This document shows positions 51,229-60,859 of a stretch of 64,000 nucleotides of DNA, piece after piece. Position numbers and translations under genes: made by a program. The notes under the pieces are model-generated. The model was not told where the DNA came from. It searched no databases and saw only the letters and a program-made list of their open reading frames with translations. Within the stretch, counting starts at the first letter, position 1, and each line of letters opens with the position of its first letter. The DNA is from Rhizobium sp. Root708 (GTDB lineage: Bacteria; Pseudomonadota; Alphaproteobacteria; Rhizobiales; Rhizobiaceae): NCBI RefSeq assembly GCF_001429725.1, contig NZ_LMHV01000043.1:452227-516226 (forward strand), written 5' to 3'.

Positions 51229-52185
51229 TCAGGCAGCACTCGGAAGGGCTGGCAGGCACGCCTCGCAGATCGCCGCGACATGCCGGTGATCGGTGCCGCA
51301 ACAGCCGCCGACGATCCTGACGTGCGGCATTGTCTGCATCAGCTCCTTGTAGCGCTGACCAAGATCGACAGGGTCGCCGGCATCCAGCGTTTCGCTCTCG
51401 TCGAGTTCGGCATGGCTCATGCGCGACGCATTGGCCCGCAAGCCATAGATCCGCTTGGTCCATCCGGCACGGTGATCCAGCGCCTCGGTGAAATGCGTCG
51501 GATGCGCGCAATTGATCATGTAATAGGCCACCGAGCCGCCGGTCGCCGCATCCGTCGTCTCGATCGCGTCCTGCATAGTGCGCCCTGTCACCAGCCGGCC
51601 ATCCGTCTCGACCGTGAACGAGATCGCGCAGGGCATGCCTCGCGCCGCCGAAGCGCGCGCGACGCCGATCGCCTCGTCAATGTTGGTCAATGTGAACGCG
51701 GCCACCATGTCGGCTTCACTTTCCGCGAAGCTGCCGATCTGGACGCTGTGATAGTCCTCACTCTCGGTCGCATCCATGTTGCCGGCCTTGTAGCCGTCGC
51801 CGCGCGGGCCTATCGCGCCGCTAAGCACGATCGGTCTTTCCGGCTGCTCGTATTTCGCGCGCAGTTCGGCCAGCAGATCGATGCCTGCAATATTGGCCGC
51901 ATGCAGCGCTTCACGCGTGTAATGGAGCTTCTCGCCCCAATCCGGATTGGCCCGCCATGTCGGCGTGTCCAGGATGAAGCCGGCGCCGTGCTTGCGGGCG
52001 ATCTCAAGATAGCGACGATAGTAGGCTTTCAGCCGGTCACGTCCGTCTTGCGAAGACAGCATGACGAAGGAAGCGAAGTGCGGAAGTTGCAGGCCGTCAT
52101 GGAAAATAAAGGTCGTCTCCATGCCGCCATCGCTCACGAAGACGCCACCGTCGAGTTGCGGCAAGCTGTGTCGGTAGGTCGCCAT
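51229..52185 (-). CDS. Homocysteine S-methyltransferase family protein
   Basis: The 318-residue cytoplasmic enzyme is a zinc-dependent methyltransferase of the MmuM/BHMT family that transfers a methyl group from S-methylmethionine, S-adenosylmethionine or betaine to homocysteine, forming methionine. The zinc ligands are visible as Cys in MINCAHPTHF and the Cys pair in VGGCCGTDHRH. The opening GGVFVSDGGMETTFIFHDG matches the family. The methyl donor is not known. GGAGGG upstream supports the ATG at 52185. It is probably transcribed alone. Confidence 0.9.
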   Translation of the reverse strand: MATYRHSLPQLDGGVFVSDGGMETTFIFHDGLQLPHFASFVMLSSQDGRDRLKAYYRRYLEIARKHGAGFILDTPTWRANPDWGEKLHYTREALHAANIAGIDLLAELRAKYEQPERPIVLSGAIGPRGDGYKAGNMDATESEDYHSVQIGSFAESEADMVAAFTLTNIDEAIGVARASAARGMPCAISFTVETDGRLVTGRTMQDAIETTDAATGGSVAYYMINCAHPTHFTEALDHRAGWTKRIYGLRANASRMSHAELDESETLDAGDPVDLGQRYKELMQTMPHVRIVGGCCGTDHRHVAAICEACLPALPSAA

Positions 52186-52268
52186 CGGATCCCTCCTGTA
52201 CCAGACCAAAGGAATGCTGCATGGCGAGAATGTTTATTAAGTGTGTTCTAAAATAGGCGGCCGCCTGC

Positions 52269-52790
52269 TCAGCCGGCTTCCATATCCGCCGCCATCTCGG
52301 CGAGCTTGCGCACTGTGTTCATGTTGCGCGCGGTTCCTGGCTTCAAGGCCGGCAGCTTGAGCTTCGATTTGCCCGAACCGATAGGGAAATGGACGTAGAT
52401 TTCCCGCCCGGCAACGACGGCTTCCTCGCCATCCGGCGCGACCATTCCGTTGAGGGCGTCTTTGGGCGCGGACCTGGGCAGGAAGGTCACCAGCAGATAG
52501 TTGGGCTTGGCGTCGGCGAAGGGTGTATTGGCGACGACCGCCTCCAGCTCCTTGCGGCTGCGCAGCATCACGCCGGGCTTCTTGCCCAGCAGTCTTCCAA
52601 GCGCGTCATCAAGCTTCTGCTCGACCTCGGCCTCCGCTGCATCGGCGCGAAACAGCACGTTGCCGCTCTGGATGTAGGTCTTCACATCGCTGAAGCCGAG
52701 CTCTTCACAAGCCGCCTTCAGCGTTGCCATCGGCAGCTTGCCCGTGCCGCCGACGTTGATGGCTCTCAGGAGCGCCACATAGACCGTCAC
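52269..52790 (-). CDS. DUF1697 protein
   Basis: The 173-residue protein matches DUF1697: VYVALLRAINVGGTGKLPMATLKAACEELGF at the start, TYIQSGNVLFRA, and the late MNTVRKLAEM. The family fold is known to be alpha/beta, but no function is established. The start is GTG at 52790 with GGAGGAG 3 to 9 bases upstream, a strong site that was not visible with the longer frame. It begins 16 bases after the oligopeptidase B stop on the same strand, so the two are probably co-transcribed. Confidence 0.85.
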   Translation of the reverse strand: MTVYVALLRAINVGGTGKLPMATLKAACEELGFSDVKTYIQSGNVLFRADAAEAEVEQKLDDALGRLLGKKPGVMLRSRKELEAVVANTPFADAKPNYLLVTFLPRSAPKDALNGMVAPDGEEAVVAGREIYVHFPIGSGKSKLKLPALKPGTARNMNTVRKLAEMAADMEAG

Positions 52791-52806
52791 GGGCTCCTCC
52801 AACCTC

Positions 52807-54915
52807 TTACATCTTGCCGGCGACCTTGATCGCGAAGGCATATTCGAAGGCGATTTCCTCGAGGCGCTGGAAGCGTCCCGATGCGCCGCCATGGCCGGCA
52901 TCCATGTTGGTCTTCAACAGGATCGGCGCCGAGCCGGTGGTCTTTTCGCGCAGCCGCGCCACCCACTTCGCCGGCTCCCAATAGGTGACGCGCGGATCGG
53001 TGAGGCCGCCGAGCGCCAGGATCGGCGGATAGGCCTTCGCCTCGACATTGTCGTAGGGCGAATAGGCGGCGATCTGCTCGTATTCTTCGCGGCTCTCGAT
53101 CGGGTTGCCCCATTCAGGCCATTCCGGCGGGGTCAGCGGCAGAGTGTCGTCGAGCATGGTGTTCAGCACGTCGACGAAGGGAACGGCGGCGATCAGCCCG
53201 GCGAACTTTTCCGGCGCCATGTTGGCAACGGCGCCCATCAACATGCCGCCGGCCGAGCCGCCCTCGGCGATGATGTTCTTGTAGGAGGTGAACTTCTCCT
53301 GATTCAGATAGTCAGCGGCTGAGATGAAGTCCTTGAAGGTGTTGGTCTTCTTTTCCATCTTGCCGTCTTCGTACCAGGCAAAGCCCTTGTCCTTGCCGCC
53401 GCGGATATGGGCGATGGCATAGACGAAGCCGCGATCGGCGAGCGACAGGCAGTTGGTGTTGAAGCCGGCCGGAATGGTGATGCCGTAGGCGCCATAGCCG
53501 TAGAGCAGGCAGGGTGCGGAACCGTCGAGCGGTGTGTCCTTGCGATAAAGCAGGGTGACCGGCACTTCAACGCCATCCCAGGCCGGCGCGAAGACGCGGC
53601 GGGTGACGTAGTCGTCGGGATTGTGGCCGGAGGGCACTTCCTGGGTCTTCAACAGCGTGCGCTCGCGCGTCACCATGTTGTAGTCGTAGAGTTGGCTCGG
53701 CGTTGTCATCGAGGAATAGGAGAAGCGAATGATGTCGCTATCGTATTCGGCGGCTCCCTGCAGGCCGAGCGAATAGGCTTCCTCGGCAAAGGCGATGGCG
53801 TGTTCCTCGCCGGTCTTGCGGTCGCGGATCATGATCTGCGGCAGGCCGTCCTTGCGCTCCAGCCACAGCAGGTGGCGGGCATAGGCCATGTGGCTGATGA
53901 TGAGGGTGCCCGGCTTGTGCGGCACGACCTCGCGCCAGTTCGCCTTGCCCGGGTTTGCAACCGGCGCTTCCATGATCTTGAAATCCTTGGCGTCGCCGTC
54001 GTTCGTCAGGATGTAGAAGACGTCGCCGCCTTCCGTCATCGAGTATTCGATGCCTTCCTCGCGCTCGGCCACCAGCTTCGGCTCGGCCGTCAGGTCCTTG
54101 GTGGACAGCAGGCGGTATTCCGAGGTCTCGTGATCGTGGATGTCGATGTAGATGAAATCGTCGAGCAGCGAACCGCCGACGCCCATGAAGAAGCCCGCAT
54201 CCTTCTCCTCGTAGACCAGCCGGTCCTCCGATTGAGGTGTGCCGAGGATGTGGTGGAACACCTTCGAGGGGCGGTGGTTCTCGTCGAGCGCCGAGTAGAA
54301 GAAGCTCTTGCCGTCAGGCGCCCAAGCGCCGCCGCCGCCGGTGTTCTCGATGACGTCGTCCATGTCCTCGCCGGTCGCAAGGTCGCGCACACGCAGCGTA
54401 TAGAACTCGGAGCCCTTGTCGTCATAGCCCCAGATGCCGCGGCTGTGGTCGGTCGAGTGGTCGAGGCCGGCGAGCCTGAAGTAGGCCTTGCCGGCGGCCT
54501 CCTTGTCGCCGTCGAGCAAGACGGTGCGGATCGCCTCATCCTTGACGTCGCCGTCGCGCGGAGTGCGGAAATAACGGGGCTGTTCGCCGCCGGTTACGAA
54601 GAAGGTGCCGTAGGCGTAGTCGCCGTCCTTCATCGGAACGGAGCTGTCGTCTTCCTTGATGCGGCCGCGCATTTCCGCAAACAGCGTCTTCTGCAGCGCC
54701 TTGGTGTCTTCCATCGCCGCGTTCATATAGACGTTTTCGGCCTCGAGATGCTGGCGGATCGCGGGGTCGAGGATCGAAGGATCCTTGAACATCGACTGCC
54801 AGTTGTCGGCGCGCAGCCACGCATAGTCGTCGGTACGCGTGATGCCGTGGCGCGTATCGGAAAGCGGCTTCTTGGCGGCAGCGGGTGGGTTCGGCAGGTT
54901 CTTGAAGACGGTCAA
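52807..54915 (-). CDS. ptrB: Oligopeptidase B (S9 family)
   Basis: This 702-residue cytoplasmic serine peptidase cleaves short peptides after Arg and Lys. An N-terminal seven-bladed propeller is followed by an alpha/beta hydrolase domain with the nucleophile motif GGSAGG and the catalytic His in MDAGHGG; an Asp in the LGGLTDPRV-containing region completes the triad. The acidic pocket residues were not checked. The start is TTG at 54915 with GGAG 6 bases upstream, giving the usual N-terminus (LTVFKNLPNPPAAAKKPLS); the longer frame to 55050 lacks family similarity. DUF1697 follows after 16 bases. Confidence 0.92.
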   Translation of the reverse strand: MTVFKNLPNPPAAAKKPLSDTRHGITRTDDYAWLRADNWQSMFKDPSILDPAIRQHLEAENVYMNAAMEDTKALQKTLFAEMRGRIKEDDSSVPMKDGDYAYGTFFVTGGEQPRYFRTPRDGDVKDEAIRTVLLDGDKEAAGKAYFRLAGLDHSTDHSRGIWGYDDKGSEFYTLRVRDLATGEDMDDVIENTGGGGAWAPDGKSFFYSALDENHRPSKVFHHILGTPQSEDRLVYEEKDAGFFMGVGGSLLDDFIYIDIHDHETSEYRLLSTKDLTAEPKLVAEREEGIEYSMTEGGDVFYILTNDGDAKDFKIMEAPVANPGKANWREVVPHKPGTLIISHMAYARHLLWLERKDGLPQIMIRDRKTGEEHAIAFAEEAYSLGLQGAAEYDSDIIRFSYSSMTTPSQLYDYNMVTRERTLLKTQEVPSGHNPDDYVTRRVFAPAWDGVEVPVTLLYRKDTPLDGSAPCLLYGYGAYGITIPAGFNTNCLSLADRGFVYAIAHIRGGKDKGFAWYEDGKMEKKTNTFKDFISAADYLNQEKFTSYKNIIAEGGSAGGMLMGAVANMAPEKFAGLIAAVPFVDVLNTMLDDTLPLTPPEWPEWGNPIESREEYEQIAAYSPYDNVEAKAYPPILALGGLTDPRVTYWEPAKWVARLREKTTGSAPILLKTNMDAGHGGASGRFQRLEEIAFEYAFAIKVAGKM

Positions 54916-55163
54916 GGAAAGCTCCGGATACGTGGTGTCAGGTGGGCAAGAGATAGAGGTGCGGATGCCTCCGATCAAGCGTCGAAGGTCCGACGAAATC
55001 ACCTCTGCGTGAAAACCGAAGGAATGCTCACGTTGCCTTGATGTCACCACATTATTTAAGAAAGTCCGCTACGTCGCCCGGAATTTGCGCCCTGTTCGAC
55101 CGTGGAAAGCACGGTTTTCCACAAGCTATTCCGGAATGAAGAATGCAAAGGAATCCTACTATA

Positions 55164-55553
55164 ATGCCAAAACGCATCGTGTTGCTTCTGTCCGCTTTTA
55201 GCCTTGCCGTCCCTGCCTACGCAGTCGATCCCGCAATCAAGAAGCAACTGGAGAAACTCGACCCCGCAACGCGCCTCGAACAGAGCTGCGACACGGAGGC
55301 AATGAGCCGAATCAACAGCGACTCGACCGGCTACAAACCCGATAAAGTCATTGCCTATACCTTCAAGGATCCGGTCCCCAGCGACGACAAGCTGGAGGCG
55401 CCAGGTGCGGTCTTCCGCAGCAAGGGTGACTGGTATCATCTCTCCTACACCTGCATTACCGGCCCGCAGCACATCAATGTCCGCGATCTGCAATACAAGA
55501 TCGGCGACAAGGTCCCGCGCGAGAAGTGGCCGAAATATTACCTCTACGATTGA
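55164..55553 (+). CDS. DUF930-like secreted protein
   Basis: The 129-residue protein has a signal peptide (MPKRIVLLLSAFSLAVPAYA) and a mature domain with LEKLDPATRLEQSCDTEAMSRI and a closing YKIGDKVPREKWPKYYLYD, the pattern of DUF930, a family largely confined to Rhizobiales. Two Cys residues probably form a disulfide. Function is unknown; export to the periplasm is likely. AAAGGA lies about 10 bases before the ATG. It stands alone, diverging from oligopeptidase B with a 248-base region between them in which I see no clear site. Confidence 0.87.
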   Translation: MPKRIVLLLSAFSLAVPAYAVDPAIKKQLEKLDPATRLEQSCDTEAMSRINSDSTGYKPDKVIAYTFKDPVPSDDKLEAPGAVFRSKGDWYHLSYTCITGPQHINVRDLQYKIGDKVPREKWPKYYLYD

Positions 55554-55703
55554 TCGGAAGGTCGCCTTCCTGAGGCCTTAGTCCGGGGGCATTAGCCGTC
55601 TCGGCGATGCTGGTGGCAGCGCCGCAAGCGTCATCGAACCGCATGGCGCCGACGCGCTGCATGGGTTATGCAGCGCTTCAATATCGAACGGCTTGTCACT
55701 GTT

Positions 55704-56516
55704 ATGAATCGTATTTTCCTGATCCCGGCTCTGCTGGTCGCCTCCGTTTCCGCTGCATCTGCTGGCGTTCTCCCGTCGGCAGATGCGCCTGTTGTCAGCG
55801 CGCCAGCCAAGATCACGCCGCCGAAGAATAAGACCTCCTGGCCGAAGCTGGTCGAGCCGCATCTGCGCATCGCAAGCTCGGGCATCAAAGGCCATGCGCG
55901 CGTGGCGCTCACCTTCGATGCCTGCATGGGCAAGGCCGACGACCGCATTCTTTCGGTACTGGTGCGGGAGCGCATTCCCGCGACGATCTTCGTCACCGCC
56001 CGTTGGCTGAAGCATAATCCGCAGGCGCTGCAGGTTTTCCTTCAGAATCAGGATCTCTTCGAACTCGAGAACCACGGTCAGAACCATATTCCGGCCGTCG
56101 ATACACCCGTCTCGATCTACGGAATTGCCTCGGCGGGCTCGCCCGAGGCGGTTCGTCAGGAAGTCCAGGGTGGTGCCGACGCCATGCGTGCGGCCGGTAT
56201 TGCCCAGCCGCGTTGGTTCCGTGGCTCGACCGCGAAATATGACCTCTCCTCGATCGTCCAGATCCGTGAGATGGGATACCGCATCGCCGGCTATTCCGTG
56301 AACGGCGACGGCGGATCGCTGCTTGGTGCTGCTGTAACGGAAAAGCGGATTTCGTCGGCCAGGGATGGCGACGTCGTGATCTCCCATATCAACCAGCCGA
56401 CCCATGCCGCCGGCGAGGGCGTTGCCAAGGCGATCCTTGATCTGAAGGCGAAGGGCGTCGAGTTCGTCCGTCTGCAGGATGTCGAAGACACGGGCGACGA
56501 CCGGACAACCCAATAA
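55704..56516 (+). CDS. Polysaccharide deacetylase (NodB-homology domain)
   Basis: The 270-residue protein has a signal peptide (MNRIFLIPALLVASVSAASA) and a NodB-homology domain with motif 1 as LTFDACMG and the metal His pair in ENHGQNH. The usual later RWFRGSTAKYD and ISHINQPTH match motifs 3 and 5. It should remove acetyl groups from a polysaccharide or peptidoglycan in the periplasm; motif 1 has DA in place of the common DD, as in a subset of the family. The start at 55704 fits the leader; a longer frame begins at 55668. It converges on the oxidoreductase gene. Confidence 0.87.
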   Translation: MNRIFLIPALLVASVSAASAGVLPSADAPVVSAPAKITPPKNKTSWPKLVEPHLRIASSGIKGHARVALTFDACMGKADDRILSVLVRERIPATIFVTARWLKHNPQALQVFLQNQDLFELENHGQNHIPAVDTPVSIYGIASAGSPEAVRQEVQGGADAMRAAGIAQPRWFRGSTAKYDLSSIVQIREMGYRIAGYSVNGDGGSLLGAAVTEKRISSARDGDVVISHINQPTHAAGEGVAKAILDLKAKGVEFVRLQDVEDTGDDRTTQ

Positions 56517-56523
56517 GCGGACG

Positions 56524-57813
56524 TCAGTTGAACGGTGCCGGACGACCCGGCTGCCAATCGGCGGGATCGGCAAATCGCGGCGCGTCCCGGTCGAGAGCGA
56601 AATCGTCGAACCAGTCGCGATAGGTGCCGCCTATCATCGCGCCGATCACCTGGGTCGCGAGGTAGGAAAAGGTGATGCCATTGCCACCATAGCCATAGGC
56701 GGCATAGACATCAGGCATCGATGGCACAGGCCCGATCAGCGGCAACCCGTCCGATGTCTCGCCGAATGTGCCGCACCAGGCATAGGCGATCCGCGTGTCG
56801 GCTTTCGGCCAGAGCCGTTTCAGTTTCTCCCTGATGGCGCCTGCTTTCTGCGGCAACTTCTCGTCTCTTGCGGCGGGGTCTGTGGTCGGATCGTCTTCGC
56901 CGCCGGCGATGATCCGGCCGTCCGCTGTCGTCCTGACATAGAGATAGGGATGGCTGTCCTCCCAGATGAGACACTGATCGCGCCAGAGCGAAGCCGGATC
57001 CTGGGGAATGGTCGCGATTGCCCAGCTTGAGCTTGCACGATGAAGTTTCGGCATTTCGATGCCCGGCAGCGTATAGCCGGTCGCAAGCACCGCCGTCTTC
57101 GCCTCGATCTCATGGCCGTCTGCGGTTCCGGCAAAGACCCTACCGCCTTCGCAATTCAACGTTTTGACAGATGCGTTCAGCAATATCGCCCCCTGCTGCG
57201 CTGCCGATCGGAGCAGGCCGGTGGTAAGCAGCAGCGGATCGGCTTCGGCCGCTCCCAGCGAGCGGATGCCGGCGTCGCGATCGAGCTCGTATTGCGTGAA
57301 CAGGTCGCAATGCTCGAGATAAACACTCGGCAGGCCGGCTTTCCGCCGCAGGGCGGCTTCGTTGGCAAGATCGCGCGCCCCCTCCTGGTTGCCGGCAAGG
57401 AAGAGCGATTGCCGCGGGCGAAGCTGGCAGGGAATGGCTAGTTCGGCGATGAGCTTTGCGAGCCCGGCAACGGACGCGGCGCTGCGCCGGTATATGCCGA
57501 CGGCGCGCTCGAAGCCGTAGAGCTGTTCGAGTTCGCTGAGCGTCCTGTCTGTCTCCCATTGCAGCATGGCCGTGCTGGCGACAGTGCTGCCGAGGCCGGG
57601 TGTCTCACGATCGACAATGGCGACGCTGAGGCCGCGGGCGGCAAGATGCTGCCCCATCAAGGCGCCGGTGATTCCGCTGCCCACCACGAGAGCATCGACC
57701 TTCAGGCTACTGGTCAGGGGCAGGGCGTTTGGTGCCTGGCTCTCATGAGACCAGGGCGACCTGCCACTGACGAGGCGATCCTGCGTTGAGTCCTTGAGCT
57801 CGATCTCTGCCAT
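56524..57813 (-). CDS. FAD-dependent oxidoreductase, DadA/PuuB-like
   Basis: The 429-residue enzyme is a glycine-oxidase/D-amino acid dehydrogenase type flavoprotein. The FAD-binding motif VDALVVGSGITGALMGQHLA is at about residues 38-58, an ATGY motif occurs mid-protein, and the C-terminal IAYAWCGTFGETSDGLPLIG matches gamma-glutamylputrescine oxidase-like proteins. The substrate is probably an amine or amino acid. GGAGACAGG precedes the ATG. It begins 18 bases after the AI-2E-family permease gene on the same strand, so the two form an operon, but a functional link is not evident. Confidence 0.87.
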   Translation of the reverse strand: MAEIELKDSTQDRLVSGRSPWSHESQAPNALPLTSSLKVDALVVGSGITGALMGQHLAARGLSVAIVDRETPGLGSTVASTAMLQWETDRTLSELEQLYGFERAVGIYRRSAASVAGLAKLIAELAIPCQLRPRQSLFLAGNQEGARDLANEAALRRKAGLPSVYLEHCDLFTQYELDRDAGIRSLGAAEADPLLLTTGLLRSAAQQGAILLNASVKTLNCEGGRVFAGTADGHEIEAKTAVLATGYTLPGIEMPKLHRASSSWAIATIPQDPASLWRDQCLIWEDSHPYLYVRTTADGRIIAGGEDDPTTDPAARDEKLPQKAGAIREKLKRLWPKADTRIAYAWCGTFGETSDGLPLIGPVPSMPDVYAAYGYGGNGITFSYLATQVIGAMIGGTYRDWFDDFALDRDAPRFADPADWQPGRPAPFN

Positions 57814-57831
57814 CAGCCTGTCTCCATGCCG

Positions 57832-58917
57832 TCACTTCGGCAATTGCGGCTGCACTTTCTCTTCGATCAGCAATTCATCGACGATGGTCATGACGATCAG
57901 AGAAAGCGGCAGTGCAAGCATGGCGCCGACGGCACCCCACATCCATGTCCAGAACAGGATGGCGAGGAAAACGACGAAGGGGTTGATCTCCAGCCGCCGA
58001 CCCATGACCGCCGGAAAGATCAGGTTCTCCATCAGAAGGTGCACGGTGAAGAAGGCCGCCGCCGGCAGCAGGCCGAACAGCAGCCCGTCATGGGTGATGA
58101 CACCGGCAATGGCGATGGCGAGCGTCATCATCGTGATTCCGAGATAGGGAATGAAGCTCGATAGGAAAGCAAAGAAACCCCAGAGAATGGGCGCCGAAAG
58201 GCCTCCCGCATAAGCGATCACCATCATCGCGACGCCTAGGCAGGCATAGATCAGCGATGCGGTCGCGAAGTAGAAGCCGAGCACCTGTTCGACGCCGTTG
58301 GTCACCCGGATGGCTGCGAGCCGCTTCGGGCGGTCGCGGAACATCATGATGATCGATTTCCGCAGGCTGACGCGTCCGGCCAGGAACAGCAGCAGCGCGG
58401 CGAAGAAGATCAGCGTCTGGATCAGCGCCGGCGTCAGGTTGGCAGTTACGATATGCAGCACATTGCCGGTGTTTTCGAGGAGCTTGTCGGCCGACATCGG
58501 GCCGCTCTGGAAGGTCTCCGGCGTGATGTGCAGCCATTTGATCCGCTCGAGATAGGGCAACAGCCGGTTCATCGTCTTTTCGGCGAAGGCCGGGCCCTCG
58601 TTTGCAAGTGTCGTCAGCGGGCCGGCCAGCGAGTTGGCGACCAGGAAGATCAACAGCGCGACGCTGCTCGAGAGGATGACGGCGTTGGTGATGCGCGGAA
58701 CGCCGAGCTTGGTCAGTTTTTCCGCCAGCATGCCGAGGATCATGCCGACGACGATCGCGAGCGTGAGCGGAATGAGGATAAGCGACATCATGTAGACGCC
58801 GGCCAGCGCAAGGATCGTGAAAATCCCGATGATCGCCCAGGCCATGCTCACATCGAGCCCGTCCTTCTCGACCCGGCGCAGCGGCGTCGGGGGCATGCTC
58901 TCCGTCGTCTCCGTCAT
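57832..58917 (-). CDS. AI-2E family (PerM-like) membrane protein
   Basis: The 361-residue protein has about eight membrane helices in the AI-2E/PerM pattern: helices near the N-terminus, a central soluble segment (LPYLERIKWLHITPETFQSGP), and four helices with LIYACLGVAMMVIAYAGG and GFFAFLSSFIPYLGITMM. Family members have been linked to export of autoinducer 2 or sodium/proton antiport; most are uncharacterised. Two starts are possible: the ATG at 58917 and an upstream ATG at 58998 with GGGG about 11 bases before it. The FAD oxidoreductase follows downstream. Confidence 0.87.
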   Translation of the reverse strand: MTETTESMPPTPLRRVEKDGLDVSMAWAIIGIFTILALAGVYMMSLILIPLTLAIVVGMILGMLAEKLTKLGVPRITNAVILSSSVALLIFLVANSLAGPLTTLANEGPAFAEKTMNRLLPYLERIKWLHITPETFQSGPMSADKLLENTGNVLHIVTANLTPALIQTLIFFAALLLFLAGRVSLRKSIIMMFRDRPKRLAAIRVTNGVEQVLGFYFATASLIYACLGVAMMVIAYAGGLSAPILWGFFAFLSSFIPYLGITMMTLAIAIAGVITHDGLLFGLLPAAAFFTVHLLMENLIFPAVMGRRLEINPFVVFLAILFWTWMWGAVGAMLALPLSLIVMTIVDELLIEEKVQPQLPK

Positions 58918-59183
58918 GTTTCGCGCCCAGGCGCTTACGTGACGTTCATTGGCGACAACCTTGCTCGCCTGTTTGCGAATGCCATTGGCAATGCCCATGG
59001 AAGTTGGATCCCCGGAAGCCCCGTTGCTTCGCCGCCTAAACGCGAGATGGCACGGAAGAGTTCCGGGCATGCCCCGATATCGCCGCATCTTCACGGCATG
59101 TTGGACATGAGTTCGGCGGGGAGGCAGGGCCGCTTCCTGGCTGTTTCGAAGCGAAGCGCCGTTTGCGGCCCTGTCTGTTTGGC

Positions 59184-60704
59184 TCAGCGAGCCTCGCTGG
59201 TGGCTGGTTGCAGGACTGGATTGCGGCGCCGAAGGAAGGCCATGACCACGATGGCGGTCACCACCGTCACGCCCGCCAGAATCCCGAGCAAAGTCGAAAA
59301 CGCATGGCCGTAGCCCTCGATCAGCGCGGCGCGTCCGGCCTCCGGCAGCGCGGCGATAGCCGCTTCCAGATTGCCGGTTACAAGTCGCTGCGCCGCCGTT
59401 GTCGCCGCCTCGCTGTCTCCCTGATCGATCCCACCGCGGACGAGTGCCGATAGCACGGCGGTCACGACAGCCAATGCCACCCCTTCGCCTGCGACGCGCG
59501 TCGTGCTGAAGATGCCGGTCGCCATGCCGGCGCGTTCCTTCGGGACGACGCTGACGGCAAGGCCATCCATCAATCCCCAGGGCAGGCTGATCCCGACGCC
59601 GATCGAGAGCAGCGGTGCGACGAGCAACGCCGGATGGCCGGTGGCGTCGATCTCCGACAGCCAGATCAATCCTGCAGCCGAGATCAGCAGGCCGACGCCG
59701 CAGATCGTCGCCGGTCCCAGCCATCGCGTCAGCAATCCCGAGACGATGGGCAGGATGAGCAGCGGCGCCGAAAGCGCGATCATCATTCGCCCGGCGCCGA
59801 CCTCGCTCATGCCGTCTATGCCGACGAAGCGCACCGGCAGCAGGATCAGCAGCACGACGAACGCGTAGGCGGGTGCGGCGGCCAGCAGCTGGACGCCGAC
59901 GAAGCGCGGGTAACGGAAGAGCGACAGATCGAGCATCGGTCGCTTCACCCTCCGCTCGATGACGCAGAAGAGCACCATCAGCAGCGCCGATGCCGCAAGC
60001 AGGGACACGACGGCCATGTCCTGCCAGCCGAGCTCCGGCGCGAGCAGGACGCCGTAGGTGAAGAGCGTCAGCGACAGCGTGAAGCTGATCGCGCCGGGCC
60101 AGTCGAGACCGGAGGCGGCCGGGTCGCGCGTTTCATGCAGGAACGACAGCCCTAGAATGAAGGCGACCGCGCCAAGCACAAAGACGAGCGCAAATATGGC
60201 GGGCCAGCCGAAGCTCTCGACCATCAGGCCGGAGGCGATTGGTCCGAAGGCGAGGCCGACGCCGAAACTCGAGCCGACGATGCTGAACGCGCGCATGCGC
60301 GCATGCCCGTCGAACTCCTGGGCAAGAGATGCCATGCCGCCGGAAAAAGCCGCCGCTGCGCCCAGCCCTTGCAGTGCCCGGAGTATGTCGAAACAGACGA
60401 TATCGAAGGAGAAGGCGAGGCCGGCCGAGAAGATCAGGAAGGCGGCGAGCCCCGCAAGGAAGATGCGCTTGCGCCCGTAACTGTCGGCCAGCGCGCCGGC
60501 TGCCATCAGGCTGCTGCCGAAGGTCAGCATGAAGGCGTTGGTTACCCAGTTGAGCGCAATCGGGCTGCCGCCGAGGTCGCGGCTGATCGCGGGCAGTGCG
60601 ACGGCAGGACCTGTAAATGTCAACGGCATGGCGGCAGCGGCGCAACAGACGCCGATGAGAGCCAGCGTCCTTGTTCTGGCCGGTGTTCGATCGATGATGG
60701 TCAT
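59184..60704 (-). CDS. DHA2-family MFS drug exporter
   Basis: The 506-residue inner membrane protein has about 14 helices. Helix 1 (FTGPAVALPAISRDLGG), ADSYGRKRIF in loop 2-3 and the motif C-like GLAFGPIASGLM fit DHA2 drug-proton antiporters. It diverges from a LysR regulator with 155 bases between them, a common pattern in which the regulator controls the pump. The substrate is unknown. The ATG at 60704 was chosen by family length; no strong ribosome site precedes it. It is distinct in sequence from the pump at 49774. Confidence 0.9.
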   Translation of the reverse strand: MTIIDRTPARTRTLALIGVCCAAAAMPLTFTGPAVALPAISRDLGGSPIALNWVTNAFMLTFGSSLMAAGALADSYGRKRIFLAGLAAFLIFSAGLAFSFDIVCFDILRALQGLGAAAAFSGGMASLAQEFDGHARMRAFSIVGSSFGVGLAFGPIASGLMVESFGWPAIFALVFVLGAVAFILGLSFLHETRDPAASGLDWPGAISFTLSLTLFTYGVLLAPELGWQDMAVVSLLAASALLMVLFCVIERRVKRPMLDLSLFRYPRFVGVQLLAAAPAYAFVVLLILLPVRFVGIDGMSEVGAGRMMIALSAPLLILPIVSGLLTRWLGPATICGVGLLISAAGLIWLSEIDATGHPALLVAPLLSIGVGISLPWGLMDGLAVSVVPKERAGMATGIFSTTRVAGEGVALAVVTAVLSALVRGGIDQGDSEAATTAAQRLVTGNLEAAIAALPEAGRAALIEGYGHAFSTLLGILAGVTVVTAIVVMAFLRRRNPVLQPATSEAR

Positions 60705-60859
60705 GGAAAATCCGCGTGGTTGGAGGATCTGTGCGCAGACGGCGAGTGGGAAACCCGTTTGCATCTGCAACGCCACGAGGATAAATTTGCGTGAATGATC
60801 GGATAAGCCGTACGCTCGTCCAGTTATAATGGAATAATTCGCTCGAATGAGGTGCGCCG

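Noticed and set aside
53407..55041. Long plus-strand frame opposite oligopeptidase B, and similar ones opposite gcd (45256-47301) and selO (47333-48949)
   Set aside because: These are shadow frames of real genes with clear motifs on the minus strand; the products are Arg-rich and have no domain pattern.
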